Assembly (NCBI RefSeq): GCF_900188405.1
Contig: NZ_FZOF01000020.1
Coordinates: 62,001 to 126,000, forward strand
Origin: Actinacidiphila glaucinigra
GTDB taxonomy: Bacteria; Actinomycetota; Actinomycetes; Streptomycetales; Streptomycetaceae
DNA length: 64,000 bases
Reading direction: 5' to 3'
The notes beneath the pieces are model-generated. The model did no database searches. It worked only from the letters and a program-made list of their open reading frames with translations, and had not been told where the DNA came from. Shown one piece after another: positions 27,851 through 35,996 of the stretch (positions are counted from its first letter, which is position 1; the number at the start of each line of letters is the position of its first letter). The translations under genes and the position numbers were made by a program.

Positions 27851-28768
27851 GTGAGCCTTGACATCGAGTCCTCCTCAGCGGCGACCGCGCCGCCCGGTGC
27901 TCCGGCGCCGTCCCCCGCAGAGCTGGCGGCCAGGCACGGCCTGACGGTCAGCGGGGCCCGTCCCGGCCTGGGCGCCTACGTGCGGCAGCTGTGGGGACGC
28001 CGGCACTTCATCACCTCGTACGCCACCGCCCGCGTGTCGGCGCAGTACACGCGGGCCCGCCTGGGCCAACTGTGGCAGGTGCTGACCCCGCTGCTCAACG
28101 CGGCCGTGTACTACCTGATCTTCGGCCTGCTGCTGGGCACCGACCGCGGCGTGGACAACTACATCGCGTTCCTGGTCACCGGCGTCTTCGTCTACACCTT
28201 CACCCAGTCCTCGGTGATGGCGGGCGTCCGTGCCATCTCGGGCAACCTCGGCCTGGTGCGGGCCCTGCACTTCCCCCGCGCCAGCCTGCCGATCGCACAG
28301 ACGATCATGCAGCTGCAGCAGCTCCTGATGTCGATGCTCGTGCTCTTCGTCATCGTCCTGATGACCGGAGAGCTGCCCGGCCCGTCCTGGCTGCTCGTGA
28401 TCCCGGCGCTGCTGCTGCAGTCGGTCTTCAACGCGGGCCTGGCACTGGTGATGGCGCGGCTCGGCAGCAAGATGACCGACCTCGCGCAGCTGATGCCGTT
28501 CATCCTGCGGACGTGGATGTACGCCTCCGGTGTGATGTACAGCATCAGCCACGTCGCGGCGCACGCGCCGCAGGCCGTGAAGATCCTGCTCGGCCTGAAC
28601 CCGGCGGCGGTCTACATCGACCTGATGCGCTTCGCGCTGATCGACAGCTTCACCTCCGAGCAGCTGCCGCCCCACGTGTGGGCGGTCGCCCTGGGCTGGG
28701 CCGTGGTCATGGGCGTCGGGGGCTTCGTGTGGTTCTGGAAGGCTGAGGAGAGGTACGGCCGTGGCTGA
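27851..28768 (+). CDS. tagG: ABC-2 type polysaccharide/teichoic acid export permease
   Basis: A 305-residue membrane protein starting at GTG 27851. A disordered head of about 40 residues precedes the ABC-2 domain: RRHFITSYATARVSAQYTRARLGQLWQVLTPLLN is split here as the amphipathic interface helix (RRHFITSYATARVSAQ) and the first coupling segment (LGQLWQVLTPLLNAA). Six transmembrane helices follow. With the overlapping ATPase gene it forms a TagGH/Wzm-Wzt exporter for wall glycopolymers. Substrate genes are not adjacent. Confidence 0.88.
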   Translation: MSLDIESSSAATAPPGAPAPSPAELAARHGLTVSGARPGLGAYVRQLWGRRHFITSYATARVSAQYTRARLGQLWQVLTPLLNAAVYYLIFGLLLGTDRGVDNYIAFLVTGVFVYTFTQSSVMAGVRAISGNLGLVRALHFPRASLPIAQTIMQLQQLLMSMLVLFVIVLMTGELPGPSWLLVIPALLLQSVFNAGLALVMARLGSKMTDLAQLMPFILRTWMYASGVMYSISHVAAHAPQAVKILLGLNPAAVYIDLMRFALIDSFTSEQLPPHVWAVALGWAVVMGVGGFVWFWKAEERYGRG

Positions 28769-29531
28769 GCGCATCCCCACCGTGATCGTGGACGACCTGC
28801 ACATCGTGTACCGGGTGCACGGTGCGGGCAGCGGCCGCGGCACCGCGGTCAACGCACTGTCGCGGCTGGTCCGCCGCAAGGGCGTCAACCCGAACGTCCG
28901 CACCGTGCACGCCGTGCGCGGCGTGAGCTTCACCGCCTACCGGGGCGAGTCCATCGGCCTCATCGGCTCCAACGGCTCGGGCAAGTCCACCCTGCTCAAG
29001 GCGGTCGCGGGGCTGCTGCCCGCGGAGAGCGGCAAGGTGTACACGCAGGGGCAGCCCTCGCTGCTCGGCGTGAACGCCGCCCTGATGAACGACCTGACCG
29101 GCGAGCGGAACGTCATGCTCGGCGGCCTGGCGATGGGCATGTCGCAGGACGAGGTGCGGGAGCGCTACGACCAGATCGTCGACTTCTCGGGGATCAACGA
29201 GAAGGGCGACTTCATCTCGCTCCCGATGCGGACCTACTCCTCCGGCATGGCGGCGCGCCTGCGCTTCTCGATCGCCGCGGCCAGGAGCCACGACGTCCTG
29301 ATGATCGACGAGGCGCTGGCGACCGGTGACAACCGGTTCCGCAAGCGCTCGGAGGCGCGGATCCGCGAGCTCCGCAAGGAAGCCGGCACCGTCTTCCTGG
29401 TCAGCCACAACAACAAGTCGATCCGCGACACCTGCGACCGCGCCATCTGGCTGGAGCACGGCACGCTGCGGATGGACGGCCCGACGGACGAGGTGATCAA
29501 GGCCTACGACGCGTTCACCCAGGCGAAGTGA
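28761..29531 (+). CDS. tagH: ABC transporter ATP-binding protein, TagH/Wzt type
   Basis: A 256-residue ATPase overlapping the permease by 8 bp. Walker A is GSNGSGKSTLLK (about residues 73-84), the signature YSSGMAARLRFSIA, and Walker B VLMIDEALATGDNRF; the DEAL-type Walker B and YSSGM signature are typical of polysaccharide exporters. The carbohydrate-binding C-terminal extension seen in some Wzt proteins is missing. An N-terminal extension of about 55 residues precedes the fold. Confidence 0.9.
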   Translation: MAERIPTVIVDDLHIVYRVHGAGSGRGTAVNALSRLVRRKGVNPNVRTVHAVRGVSFTAYRGESIGLIGSNGSGKSTLLKAVAGLLPAESGKVYTQGQPSLLGVNAALMNDLTGERNVMLGGLAMGMSQDEVRERYDQIVDFSGINEKGDFISLPMRTYSSGMAARLRFSIAAARSHDVLMIDEALATGDNRFRKRSEARIRELRKEAGTVFLVSHNNKSIRDTCDRAIWLEHGTLRMDGPTDEVIKAYDAFTQAK

Positions 29532-29626
29532 CGCCGCCCGGCGCGCGCCGGGCACCGGTGCCAGACTGAGGACGGACATCGGGACCACGGCAGCACCGGG
29601 CACGCACGCAGGCCAAGGAGACCGCC

Positions 29627-30418
29627 ATGCTCACCACCCAGTACGTCAACGGCGCGCCGAACTGGATCGACCTCGGCAGCGCGGACACCGGGGCGGCGGT
29701 CTCCTTCTACACCGGGCTCTTCGCCTGGGACGCGCAGTCGCTCGGGCCCGAGGCCGGCGGCTACGGCTTCTTCCGCCTCGGCGGGAAGACCGTGGCCGCC
29801 TTCGGGCCGCTCAGCGAGGAGGGCATGCGGTCCTCCTGGACGCTGTACTTCCAGACGGCCGACGCCGACGCCACCGCCAAGGCGGTCGAGCAGGCGGGCG
29901 GCACCGTGCGGCTCGCGCCCTTCGACGTCTTCACCAACGGCCGGATGGCCGGCTTCACCGATCCCGGGGGAGCGGAGTTCGCCGTGTGGCAGCCCCGCGA
30001 CACCAAGGGACTCGACGCGGTCACCGAGCCGGGCAGCCTCGGCTGGGCGGAGCTGTACGCACCGGACGCCGCGGCGGCCGGCGCCTTCTACGGGGCGGTC
30101 CTGGAATGGCAGGCGCAGGACGTACCGCTCGGCACGACCAGGTACACCGTGCTGTCGACCTCGGGAGGCGGCCGGGAGGCGTCCCTGGGCGGGATCGTGG
30201 AGATCACCGGCGAGATGAGGGACGCCGGCGTCACCCCGCACTGGCTGCCGTACTTCGAGGTCGAGGACGCCGACGCGGTCGTGGCCAAGGCCGGGCAGCT
30301 CGGCGGGCGGGTCGTCATGGCGCCCCGGCACGCCGAGGGCGTCGGCCGCTTCGCGCACCTCGCGGACCCCTTCGGCGCGCTGTTCGCGGTCATCGCCAGC
30401 CAGCCGCAGCAGAGCTGA
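29627..30418 (+). CDS. VOC-family protein with two glyoxalase-fold domains (copy 1)
   Basis: A 263-residue protein following AAGGAGA. Two vicinal-oxygen-chelate modules are visible: residues about 9-125 (GAPNWIDLGSADTGAAVSFYTGLF) and 140-260 (GSLGWAELYAPDAAAAGAFY). Family members are hydroxylases, dioxygenases or resistance proteins; several actinomycete relatives are called hydroxylases without proof. The next gene is a close paralogue, so this is a tandem duplication. Confidence 0.85.
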   Translation: MLTTQYVNGAPNWIDLGSADTGAAVSFYTGLFAWDAQSLGPEAGGYGFFRLGGKTVAAFGPLSEEGMRSSWTLYFQTADADATAKAVEQAGGTVRLAPFDVFTNGRMAGFTDPGGAEFAVWQPRDTKGLDAVTEPGSLGWAELYAPDAAAAGAFYGAVLEWQAQDVPLGTTRYTVLSTSGGGREASLGGIVEITGEMRDAGVTPHWLPYFEVEDADAVVAKAGQLGGRVVMAPRHAEGVGRFAHLADPFGALFAVIASQPQQS

Positions 30419-30501
30419 CGGGGCGAGGCGGGGGCACTGTCAGTGCCCGCTGCAAGACTGGGAGTCACCAGGGCACAGCACCCCCGTCGAAGGAGCACCG
30501 C

Positions 30502-31296
30502 ATGCTCAGCACCGACTACACACCCGGCGCGCCCAACTGGCTCGACCTGGGCACTCCCGACGTCGACGCCTCCGTGGCCTACTACCGCGAGGTCTTCGGC
30601 TGGGACTTCGTCTCGGCCGGACCGGAGGCCGGCGGCTACGGCATGTTCCGGATCGCCGACCGGACGGTCGCCGGCATCGGCCCGAACAACGAACCCGGTG
30701 TCACGACCGCGGCCTGGGAGCCGTTCTTCCAGACGGCCGACGCCGACGCCACCACCAAGTCCGTCGAGCAGGCGGGCGGCGGCGTGCGCTTCTCCGCCAT
30801 GGAGGTCTTCGACCTCGGGCGGATGGCGGCCTACGCCGACCCGACCGGGGCCCGCTTCTGCGTGTGGCAGCCGGGTGCCAACAAGGGCCTGGACGTCGTC
30901 AACGAGCCCGGGACGCTGTACTGGACGGAGCTCTTCACCACGGACGCGCCCGCGGCGCTGGCCTTCTACCGCTCGGTGTTCGACTGGAGGACCGAGGACT
31001 CAGGGATGCCCGGTGGCGTCTACACCCTGGTCTCCCCGGCGGGCGGCGGCGAGAGCGACGCCCACGGCGGCGTCATGCAGCTCGACGAGCAGATGCTCGC
31101 GGCGGGCGCGGGCCCGCACTGGCTGCCGTACTTCGCCGTCGCCGACTGCGACGCCACGCTGGCCAGGGCCGTGTCGGCCGGCGGCACGATCCGCGTCCCC
31201 GCGACGGACGTGCCGGAGGTCGGGCGCTTCGCCCAGATCGTCGACACGCAGGGCGCGGCCTTCGGCGTCATCACACCCCCGGCCTCCGCGGGCTGA
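30502..31296 (+). CDS. VOC-family protein with two glyoxalase-fold domains (copy 2)
   Basis: A 264-residue paralogue of the preceding protein; ATG 30502 follows AAGGAG. It shares the opening GAPNWLDLGTPDVDASVAYY and the mid-protein FFQTADADATTKSVEQAGG almost word for word with copy 1, then diverges in the second module. The pair probably arose by local duplication. Metal ligands and substrate cannot be assigned. Confidence 0.85.
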   Translation: MLSTDYTPGAPNWLDLGTPDVDASVAYYREVFGWDFVSAGPEAGGYGMFRIADRTVAGIGPNNEPGVTTAAWEPFFQTADADATTKSVEQAGGGVRFSAMEVFDLGRMAAYADPTGARFCVWQPGANKGLDVVNEPGTLYWTELFTTDAPAALAFYRSVFDWRTEDSGMPGGVYTLVSPAGGGESDAHGGVMQLDEQMLAAGAGPHWLPYFAVADCDATLARAVSAGGTIRVPATDVPEVGRFAQIVDTQGAAFGVITPPASAG

Positions 31297-31311
31297 GGAG
31301 GCGCCCGGCGG

Positions 31312-32223
31312 CTACTGCGGCGGCGTCGGGGTGTCGTGGCGGGAGAACATGGCCTGGACGTCGAGTTCCAGCTTGATGGTCGGGCCCACCACCGCGATGC
31401 CCCGCGCCAGCATGCTCTGCCAGTTGAGCGTGTAGTCGTCGCGGTGCAGTTCGGCGGTGGCGAGGGCCGCACAGCGCAACTCCTCGCCGTAGCCGCCGGT
31501 CGCCAGCCCCAGGTAGTCGGTGTCCAGCGTCACCGAGCGGGTGATGCCGTGCATGCCGAGGTGGCCGTGGACGGCCCAGCGCGAGCCGCCCTCGTGCACG
31601 AAGCGGTCGCTCGCGAAGCGGATCCAGGGGTAGGCGGCGACGTCCAGGAAGTCGCCCGAGCGGAGGTGGTTGTCCCGGGTCCGGTTGCCGGTGTTGATGC
31701 TCGCGGCGTCGATGGTGATCTCGATGTGGGAGTCCTCCATGCGCTCCGCGACGCGTATACCGCCCGTGAAGCGGTCGAAGCGGCCGTGCACATGGGCCAT
31801 GCCGACGTGCTTGGCGATGAACCGGACGGCCGTGTGCGGAGGGTCGAAGAACCAGGTTCCCGGCGGCGGCAGTTCGAGTGCCGGCGACGGCGCCAACCGC
31901 ACCGCCCCCATGGGGGACTGGAGCCCCTCCGCGATCTCCACGGTGCCCCGGTAGGGCTGCATGCCGTCCGCGCTGATCATGACGGAGCAGTGCCCGGGCG
32001 GCAGCGTGGCGAGGAACGTCCCGTACGGGTCGCTGGTCGCCGTCACCAGCGGGCGGTGGGTGCGGACGTCGGACACGGTGACCTCGGCGCCGCCCAGCGG
32101 CCGGCCCGCGGGGTCGAGCACCTGACAGCTGATCAGTCCCGCGCCCTCGGCGATCGGTGGCAACAGCCCGGGGTCCGCGGAGCCGTTGACCGTCCGATTG
32201 CGCCTAAAGAGTGCGAAAGCCAT
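31312..32223 (-). CDS. YceI-family protein with N-terminal carboxypeptidase-regulatory-like domain
   Basis: A 303-residue protein from ATG 32223 (AAGGTG upstream). Residues about 30-115 resemble a transthyretin-like CarboxypepD_reg domain (LISCQVLDPAGRPLGGAEVT). Residues about 125-290 are the YceI lipocalin-like domain (WFFDPPHTAVRFIAKHVGMA; then FLDVAAYPWIRFASDRF), which in relatives binds isoprenoid chains. No signal peptide is seen, so it may be cytoplasmic. It lies downstream of the FabR/DesT-like regulator on the same strand. Confidence 0.85.
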   Translation of the reverse strand: MAFALFRRNRTVNGSADPGLLPPIAEGAGLISCQVLDPAGRPLGGAEVTVSDVRTHRPLVTATSDPYGTFLATLPPGHCSVMISADGMQPYRGTVEIAEGLQSPMGAVRLAPSPALELPPPGTWFFDPPHTAVRFIAKHVGMAHVHGRFDRFTGGIRVAERMEDSHIEITIDAASINTGNRTRDNHLRSGDFLDVAAYPWIRFASDRFVHEGGSRWAVHGHLGMHGITRSVTLDTDYLGLATGGYGEELRCAALATAELHRDDYTLNWQSMLARGIAVVGPTIKLELDVQAMFSRHDTPTPPQ

Positions 32224-32267
32224 GTGATCACCTTGGATGGCGAATCCACGCAAGTGTCAATTCGTCC

Positions 32268-32897
32268 TCAGGTGTCCAGCCAGTGCCGTCGTCCCAGGTG
32301 GATCAGGTAGAGCTCCTTGCGGGCCCGTTGCGTGATGCCCTCCTCGGCCGCGGTGTCGTCGGCCGGCGCCTCCATGAAGGCGATCGCCGTCGTCAGCATG
32401 CGGTCGACGTACAGTTCGGCGAGCATGTGCACGTCCTCGGGCGACCAGCCCTGCGCGACGGGCTGTGTGCCGAGCGCCTCGGCCACCTCGTCGGCGAAGA
32501 GTGAGAGTTCGGCGGCGATGGCCTCCCTGACGGCCTGCACCCCGCCGTGCCGCTCGCGGGCGATGAAGCGGATGTGCGGCCGGTGGTCGCGCACATGCAG
32601 GGCGATGAGCCGGACGGAGTGCGCGATGACCTCCTCGGCGTCGTCCTGTTCGGCCAGGATCGCCCGGATCATGGCGTGCAGACTGCCCAGCGACTCGGCG
32701 ACCAGGGCCACCCCGAGGTCGCCCATGTCGCGAAAGTGCCGGTAGAACCCGGCGGGCGCGACGCCCACTTCGCGGGTGACCTCGCGCAGTCCCAGGCTGC
32801 TCAGGCTCTGGTTCTCCAGCAGGCGCAGGCCCGCGTCGAGGAGGGCCCGCCGGGTCTGCTGCTTCTGGGCCTCACGGGCCCCGAGGGTGTGACTCAT
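32268..32897 (-). CDS. TetR-family regulator resembling FabR/DesT
   Basis: A 209-residue regulator. The N-terminus AQKQQTRRALLDAGLRLLEN and the recognition region GVAPAGFYRHFRDMGDLG (about residues 14-65) match the FabR/DesT subgroup, which senses acyl-CoA pools and controls desaturase or fatty-acid genes. The C-terminal part lacks cysteines. The 38-bp inverted repeat at 32947-32984, about 50 bp upstream, is an obvious operator. YceI, a lipid-binding family, follows on the same strand. Confidence 0.85.
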   Translation of the reverse strand: MSHTLGAREAQKQQTRRALLDAGLRLLENQSLSSLGLREVTREVGVAPAGFYRHFRDMGDLGVALVAESLGSLHAMIRAILAEQDDAEEVIAHSVRLIALHVRDHRPHIRFIARERHGGVQAVREAIAAELSLFADEVAEALGTQPVAQGWSPEDVHMLAELYVDRMLTTAIAFMEAPADDTAAEEGITQRARKELYLIHLGRRHWLDT

Positions 32898-32904
32898 GTC
32901 ATCC

Positions 32905-32922
32905 AGTAAACAGCTGTTCGCC
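32905..32922. promoter_or_regulatory. Second operator-like site next to the FabR/DesT-like gene
   Basis: AGTAAACAGCTGTTCGCC just upstream of the regulator start (32897) contains a symmetric AACAGCTGTT core. It resembles the left half of the large inverted repeat at 32947-32984 (AGTGAACAACTGTT), so it may be a secondary site for the same protein. Confidence 0.5.
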
Positions 32923-32946
32923 GAGTTGTGCGAGAGTAGGCTACCG

Positions 32947-32984
32947 ACTCAGTGAACAACTGTTATTCCAGTTGTTCACTGAGT
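32947..32984. promoter_or_regulatory. Perfect 16-bp-arm inverted repeat, FabR/DesT-type operator
   Basis: Arms ACTCAGTGAACAACTG (32947-32962) and its exact complement (32969-32984) flank TTATTC. The half-site AGTGAACA with TGTT is the type I recall for DesT/FabR operators. It lies in the divergent gap between the TetR gene and the small membrane-protein gene at 33038, so both directions could be controlled. Confidence 0.7.
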
Positions 32985-33037
32985 TCTGACGTCCGCATCC
33001 CGCAGTGCCGTCCGGCAACCGAGAAAGGCACCCGTCC

Positions 33038-33193
33038 GTGACCCTCCTCGTCGTCCTGGTCGCCATGGGAATCCTCCTGGGCACCGTCTCCTACACCCCG
33101 CTCCCCGTCTTCCTCGTCGCCGCGGGCGTGGTCGGTGCCTGGCTGCTCACGTTCTGCGTCCGCGAGCGCGTCGGGCGCCACCGCCACCGCTGA
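33038..33193 (+). CDS. Small membrane protein
   Basis: A 51-residue protein. GTG 33038 follows GAAAGG. It has two closely spaced hydrophobic stretches (LLVVLVAMGILLG and FLVAAGVVGAWLL) and a basic C-terminus ending RHRHR, so it should sit in the membrane with the tail inside. It is downstream of the large operator palindrome and may be one of its targets. The family is not recognised; an earlier GTG at 33005 is possible. Confidence 0.55.
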   Translation: MTLLVVLVAMGILLGTVSYTPLPVFLVAAGVVGAWLLTFCVRERVGRHRHR

Positions 33194-33221
33194 CCCACGT
33201 CTCCCAGGGGGGAACCCACCC

Positions 33222-33518
33222 ATGGACTCCTACGTACCCGCTCGTGACCGCGAACTGCGCGCCAGGCAGGCCCGGTCGGGCTCGGACGGCTCCGACGGCA
33301 TGGCCGTGGCCTCGTTCGCGCTGGGCCTGGTCGGCCTGCTGGCCTTCAACATCGTGCTCGGCCCCTTCGCCCTGATCCTCGGCGGCATGGCGCTCGTCCG
33401 GGGCACCGAGCGCCCCGTCCGGGCGATCGCGGGCCTGGTGCTCGGCGCGGCCGACCTGATGGTGCTGGTCGTGCTCATCACCATGAACAAGGGCTTCATC
33501 TGGCCGTTCGGCTTCTGA
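33222..33518 (+). CDS. DUF4190-type membrane protein
   Basis: A 98-residue protein; ATG 33222 follows a GGGGGG-type purine run. A charged head of about 27 residues precedes two hydrophobic helices (MAVASFALGLVGLLAFN, then LVLGAADLMVLVVLITM) joined by GGMALVRGTERP, the DUF4190 pattern. The function of the family is not known. It follows the 51-residue membrane protein by 28 bp, likely one transcript. Confidence 0.75.
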   Translation: MDSYVPARDRELRARQARSGSDGSDGMAVASFALGLVGLLAFNIVLGPFALILGGMALVRGTERPVRAIAGLVLGAADLMVLVVLITMNKGFIWPFGF

Positions 33519-33554
33519 CCGCGAGGGACGCGGCCGACGGGAACGGGGGAGAGC

Positions 33555-33584
33555 GTCCCCACTCCGCACGGGGGGAGTGGGGAC
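33555..33584. terminator. Hairpin terminator between convergent genes
   Basis: Perfect 11-bp arms GTCCCCACTCC (33555-33565) and GGAGTGGGGAC (33574-33584) with an 8-nt loop lie between the DUF4190 gene (+) and the XRE gene (-). Confidence 0.7.
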
Positions 33585-33630
33585 CCTTCCGTACCACCGG
33601 GACCGGTCCGGGGCGCGCAGGCGGGTTCTT

Positions 33631-35082
33631 TCAGTTCGGGGTCCAGCCCGCGGGGGACCAGTACTCGTACTCGGGGCGGCCCTTGACGCCGCTGGTGCGG
33701 AAGGGCCGCCCGCCGTCGTCGACGCGGACCGTGCCCGACCTGCCTCCGGCACTCCACTCCAGTTCCAGGAACCAGTCGCAGTCGCAGCGCACCGTGCGGG
33801 CGTGCACCCTGAGCACCAGCGGGTCCTGCGCGGAGACCTGGTAGGGCAGACGCACCACGGGGAGGGTGTGCTCGCTGTCGTTGCCGTCGCGCGGTCGCGG
33901 CTGCGGACGGGCCGCGTCGAGGTCCACCGCGTACTCGGCGGGCGTCAGCGCTCCGCCGCAGCCGTTGTCCATCGAGTACGAGGACCAGCGCGGCGGGTCT
34001 CGGCGCTCGACGACACGGATGTGCAGGGCCTGCACCACCACCGGAGCCGATCCGCGCCCGCGGATCGTGGTCTCGACGATGGTCGTGGCGCCGTGCACGG
34101 CACCCAGGGCGGTGGCCCAGGCGCGCGCGTCCTGGGAGACGGGCGGGGGAGGGACGTCCGCGGGCGGCCGGTCGATGAGGTAGTGGTGCCCGCAGCCGTT
34201 CTCCCAGACGTGCGAGCGCACGCTCCAGACCAGCGGCCGCGCCGGCACCGGGGCCCGGGAGGCCGTACCACCGCTGGGGGAGCGCGGAACGCCCTTCGTG
34301 TCCTTCACCGGCGGCCTGGTGGACGGGGCCCGCCCGGAGGGGGAAACGGCGGGTGACACCGGGACGGTGCCCGTACGGCCGGGCGAGGGGGTCGTGCCGT
34401 CCGCACCGCCGGGACGCGCGGAAGGGGAGGAGGACGAGGCACGGGCCGGCGCGCCCTCGCCGCCGGTGCCGTCGGTCATCGCCAGCACGGCGCCGGTGAG
34501 CACCAGCGCGGCCACCGAACCGGCGACGGCCGGCCGGGACAGCCGGCGGCGCCAGGAACGCGGCCGCCGCGGCGGCGGGACGGTGCCGATCGGCTCCAGT
34601 TCCGCGGGCGTGACCGGGGCCGCCGCCTCAGCGGCCGCCTCGGGCGAGGGCGCCGGCCCGGCGGGGTCGTCACCCGCGGGCGCGGCGCCCTCGCCGCCGT
34701 CCGCGCCGCCTTCACCTTCGCCCCCGAGCTCCCCTTCGCTGCCGACCTCCCCGTCCTTGCCGACCTCTTCGTCGTCGCCCTGTCCACCGCGCTCCGCCCC
34801 GGTGCCGCCGCCCCCGCGGTTGCCCACGCGCCGGACCGCGTCCGCGAGCACCCATCGGCGGTGCAGCTCGACCAGTTCCTCCGGCCCCGCACCGCACAAC
34901 CGTGCCAGACGCTCGACGACCGCGTAGTCCGCCGGCACGGCGTCGCCGTTGCAATAGCGGTGCAGGGTCGAGGTGCTGACGTGCAGCCGGCGCGCCAGCT
35001 GCCCGTAGCTCAGCCCCGAACGGTCCTTCAGCTCACGTAAATTCCGGGCGAAGTGCTCACTGCCCGCCGCCGTACCACCCAT
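33631..35082 (-). CDS. XRE-type helix-turn-helix protein with transmembrane helix and extracellular domain
   Basis: A 483-residue protein. Residues about 8-65 form a helix-turn-helix (NLRELKDRSGLSYGQLARRL, then STSTLHRYCNGDAVP), ending in the actinomycete type. An acidic Gly/Glu/Asp linker (90-175) leads to one transmembrane helix (AVAGSVAALVLTGAVLA, about 195). Outside, a Ser/Pro-rich stalk precedes a domain with four conserved-looking cysteines (ENGCGHHYLID; DNGCGG; VRCDCDWFLE). The layout suggests a membrane-bound regulator sensing wall or envelope state. Ligand and targets are unknown. Confidence 0.8.
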   Translation of the reverse strand: MGGTAAGSEHFARNLRELKDRSGLSYGQLARRLHVSTSTLHRYCNGDAVPADYAVVERLARLCGAGPEELVELHRRWVLADAVRRVGNRGGGGTGAERGGQGDDEEVGKDGEVGSEGELGGEGEGGADGGEGAAPAGDDPAGPAPSPEAAAEAAAPVTPAELEPIGTVPPPRRPRSWRRRLSRPAVAGSVAALVLTGAVLAMTDGTGGEGAPARASSSSPSARPGGADGTTPSPGRTGTVPVSPAVSPSGRAPSTRPPVKDTKGVPRSPSGGTASRAPVPARPLVWSVRSHVWENGCGHHYLIDRPPADVPPPPVSQDARAWATALGAVHGATTIVETTIRGRGSAPVVVQALHIRVVERRDPPRWSSYSMDNGCGGALTPAEYAVDLDAARPQPRPRDGNDSEHTLPVVRLPYQVSAQDPLVLRVHARTVRCDCDWFLELEWSAGGRSGTVRVDDGGRPFRTSGVKGRPEYEYWSPAGWTPN

Positions 35083-35290
35083 GTCCCGCGCCCCCGACGC
35101 CTTCCCGTGTCCCGGCCGCCCGTTCCAGGGCGCTCACGTCTCCCCAGGCCAGGGTACGCGCAACCGTTCCGGCGTCCCGGAAGCCGCTGCGGCTGTTGCC
35201 GGGCCGTGACGGCGCCGCGCAGGCTGGGAACCAGCACCGCCGCCCGTCGGCGGCGGTCCTCGTCCACGACCTGACCACGGGGGAACCACC

Positions 35291-35917
35291 TTGAACCGCA
35301 CACTCGTCCGCCGCGCCGCCGTGACCGTGATGTCCACGGTCGCGGCCACCTCGCTCCTGGCCGCCGGTTCCGCGGAGGCCGGCGCAGCCGCGCCCACCGC
35401 GGCACCGAGGTTCCTCGCGCCGAAGGAACTGCCGCCGTACCCCAACTCGCCCTGGTACGCCGACCGGGTCAAGAGCGGCCTGCCCGAGGGCGGCACCGCC
35501 TGCACCCTGCGCGGCCTGCCCCGCAAGGGCGTCTCGCACCGCTCCTTCTGGACCGAACTGGACACCAACGCCCAGCAGGTCACCTTCACGACCAAGAACA
35601 CCAAGGCGGCGCGCGACCTCGCCGCCAAGCTCCGCAAGTCCGTGCGGGGCTGCGTCGCACGCTTCCTGGAGCAGAACCCGGGCGCACAGGCCGACTGGAA
35701 GGACTTCGGCGGCCTCGCCGTGGAGGAGGGCGCGCACGTCTACGGCGTCCACGTCGCGCCCCCCGAGTCCGAGCACAACGTCCGCCTGTACGGCATCGGC
35801 CGCGACGGCCGCACCGTCACCGTCGTCGAGTGGGGCCAGATGGGAACCCTCGACCAGATCCCGCTGAAGGCCTTCAAGAAGACCACCCGGACCGCCGTGA
35901 ACAAGCTGTACCGCTGA
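35291..35917 (+). CDS. Secreted protein of unknown function
   Basis: A 208-residue protein starting at TTG 35291. Residues 1-31 are a Sec signal peptide (RTLVRRAAVTVMSTVAATSLL, cut after AEA). The mature domain has two cysteines (TACTLRGLP and RGCVARFLE) that may form a disulfide, and a mixed alpha/beta pattern reminiscent of the extracellular sensor domains of actinobacterial PknH-type kinases, though that is by eye only. It ends before a strong hairpin. Confidence 0.7.
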   Translation: MNRTLVRRAAVTVMSTVAATSLLAAGSAEAGAAAPTAAPRFLAPKELPPYPNSPWYADRVKSGLPEGGTACTLRGLPRKGVSHRSFWTELDTNAQQVTFTTKNTKAARDLAAKLRKSVRGCVARFLEQNPGAQADWKDFGGLAVEEGAHVYGVHVAPPESEHNVRLYGIGRDGRTVTVVEWGQMGTLDQIPLKAFKKTTRTAVNKLYR

Positions 35918-35943
35918 CGGAGCCGCCAGGCGGCCCACGGACA

Positions 35944-35979
35944 CCGGCGGCGGGGCACCGGGGGGCGCCCCGCCGCCGG
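35944..35979. terminator. Hairpin terminator between convergent genes
   Basis: Perfect 13-bp arms CCGGCGGCGGGGC (35944-35956) and its complement (35967-35979) with a 10-nt loop separate the secreted-protein gene (+) from the ABC-F gene (-). Confidence 0.75.
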
Positions 35980-35996
35980 GAACGGCACCGCACCCG

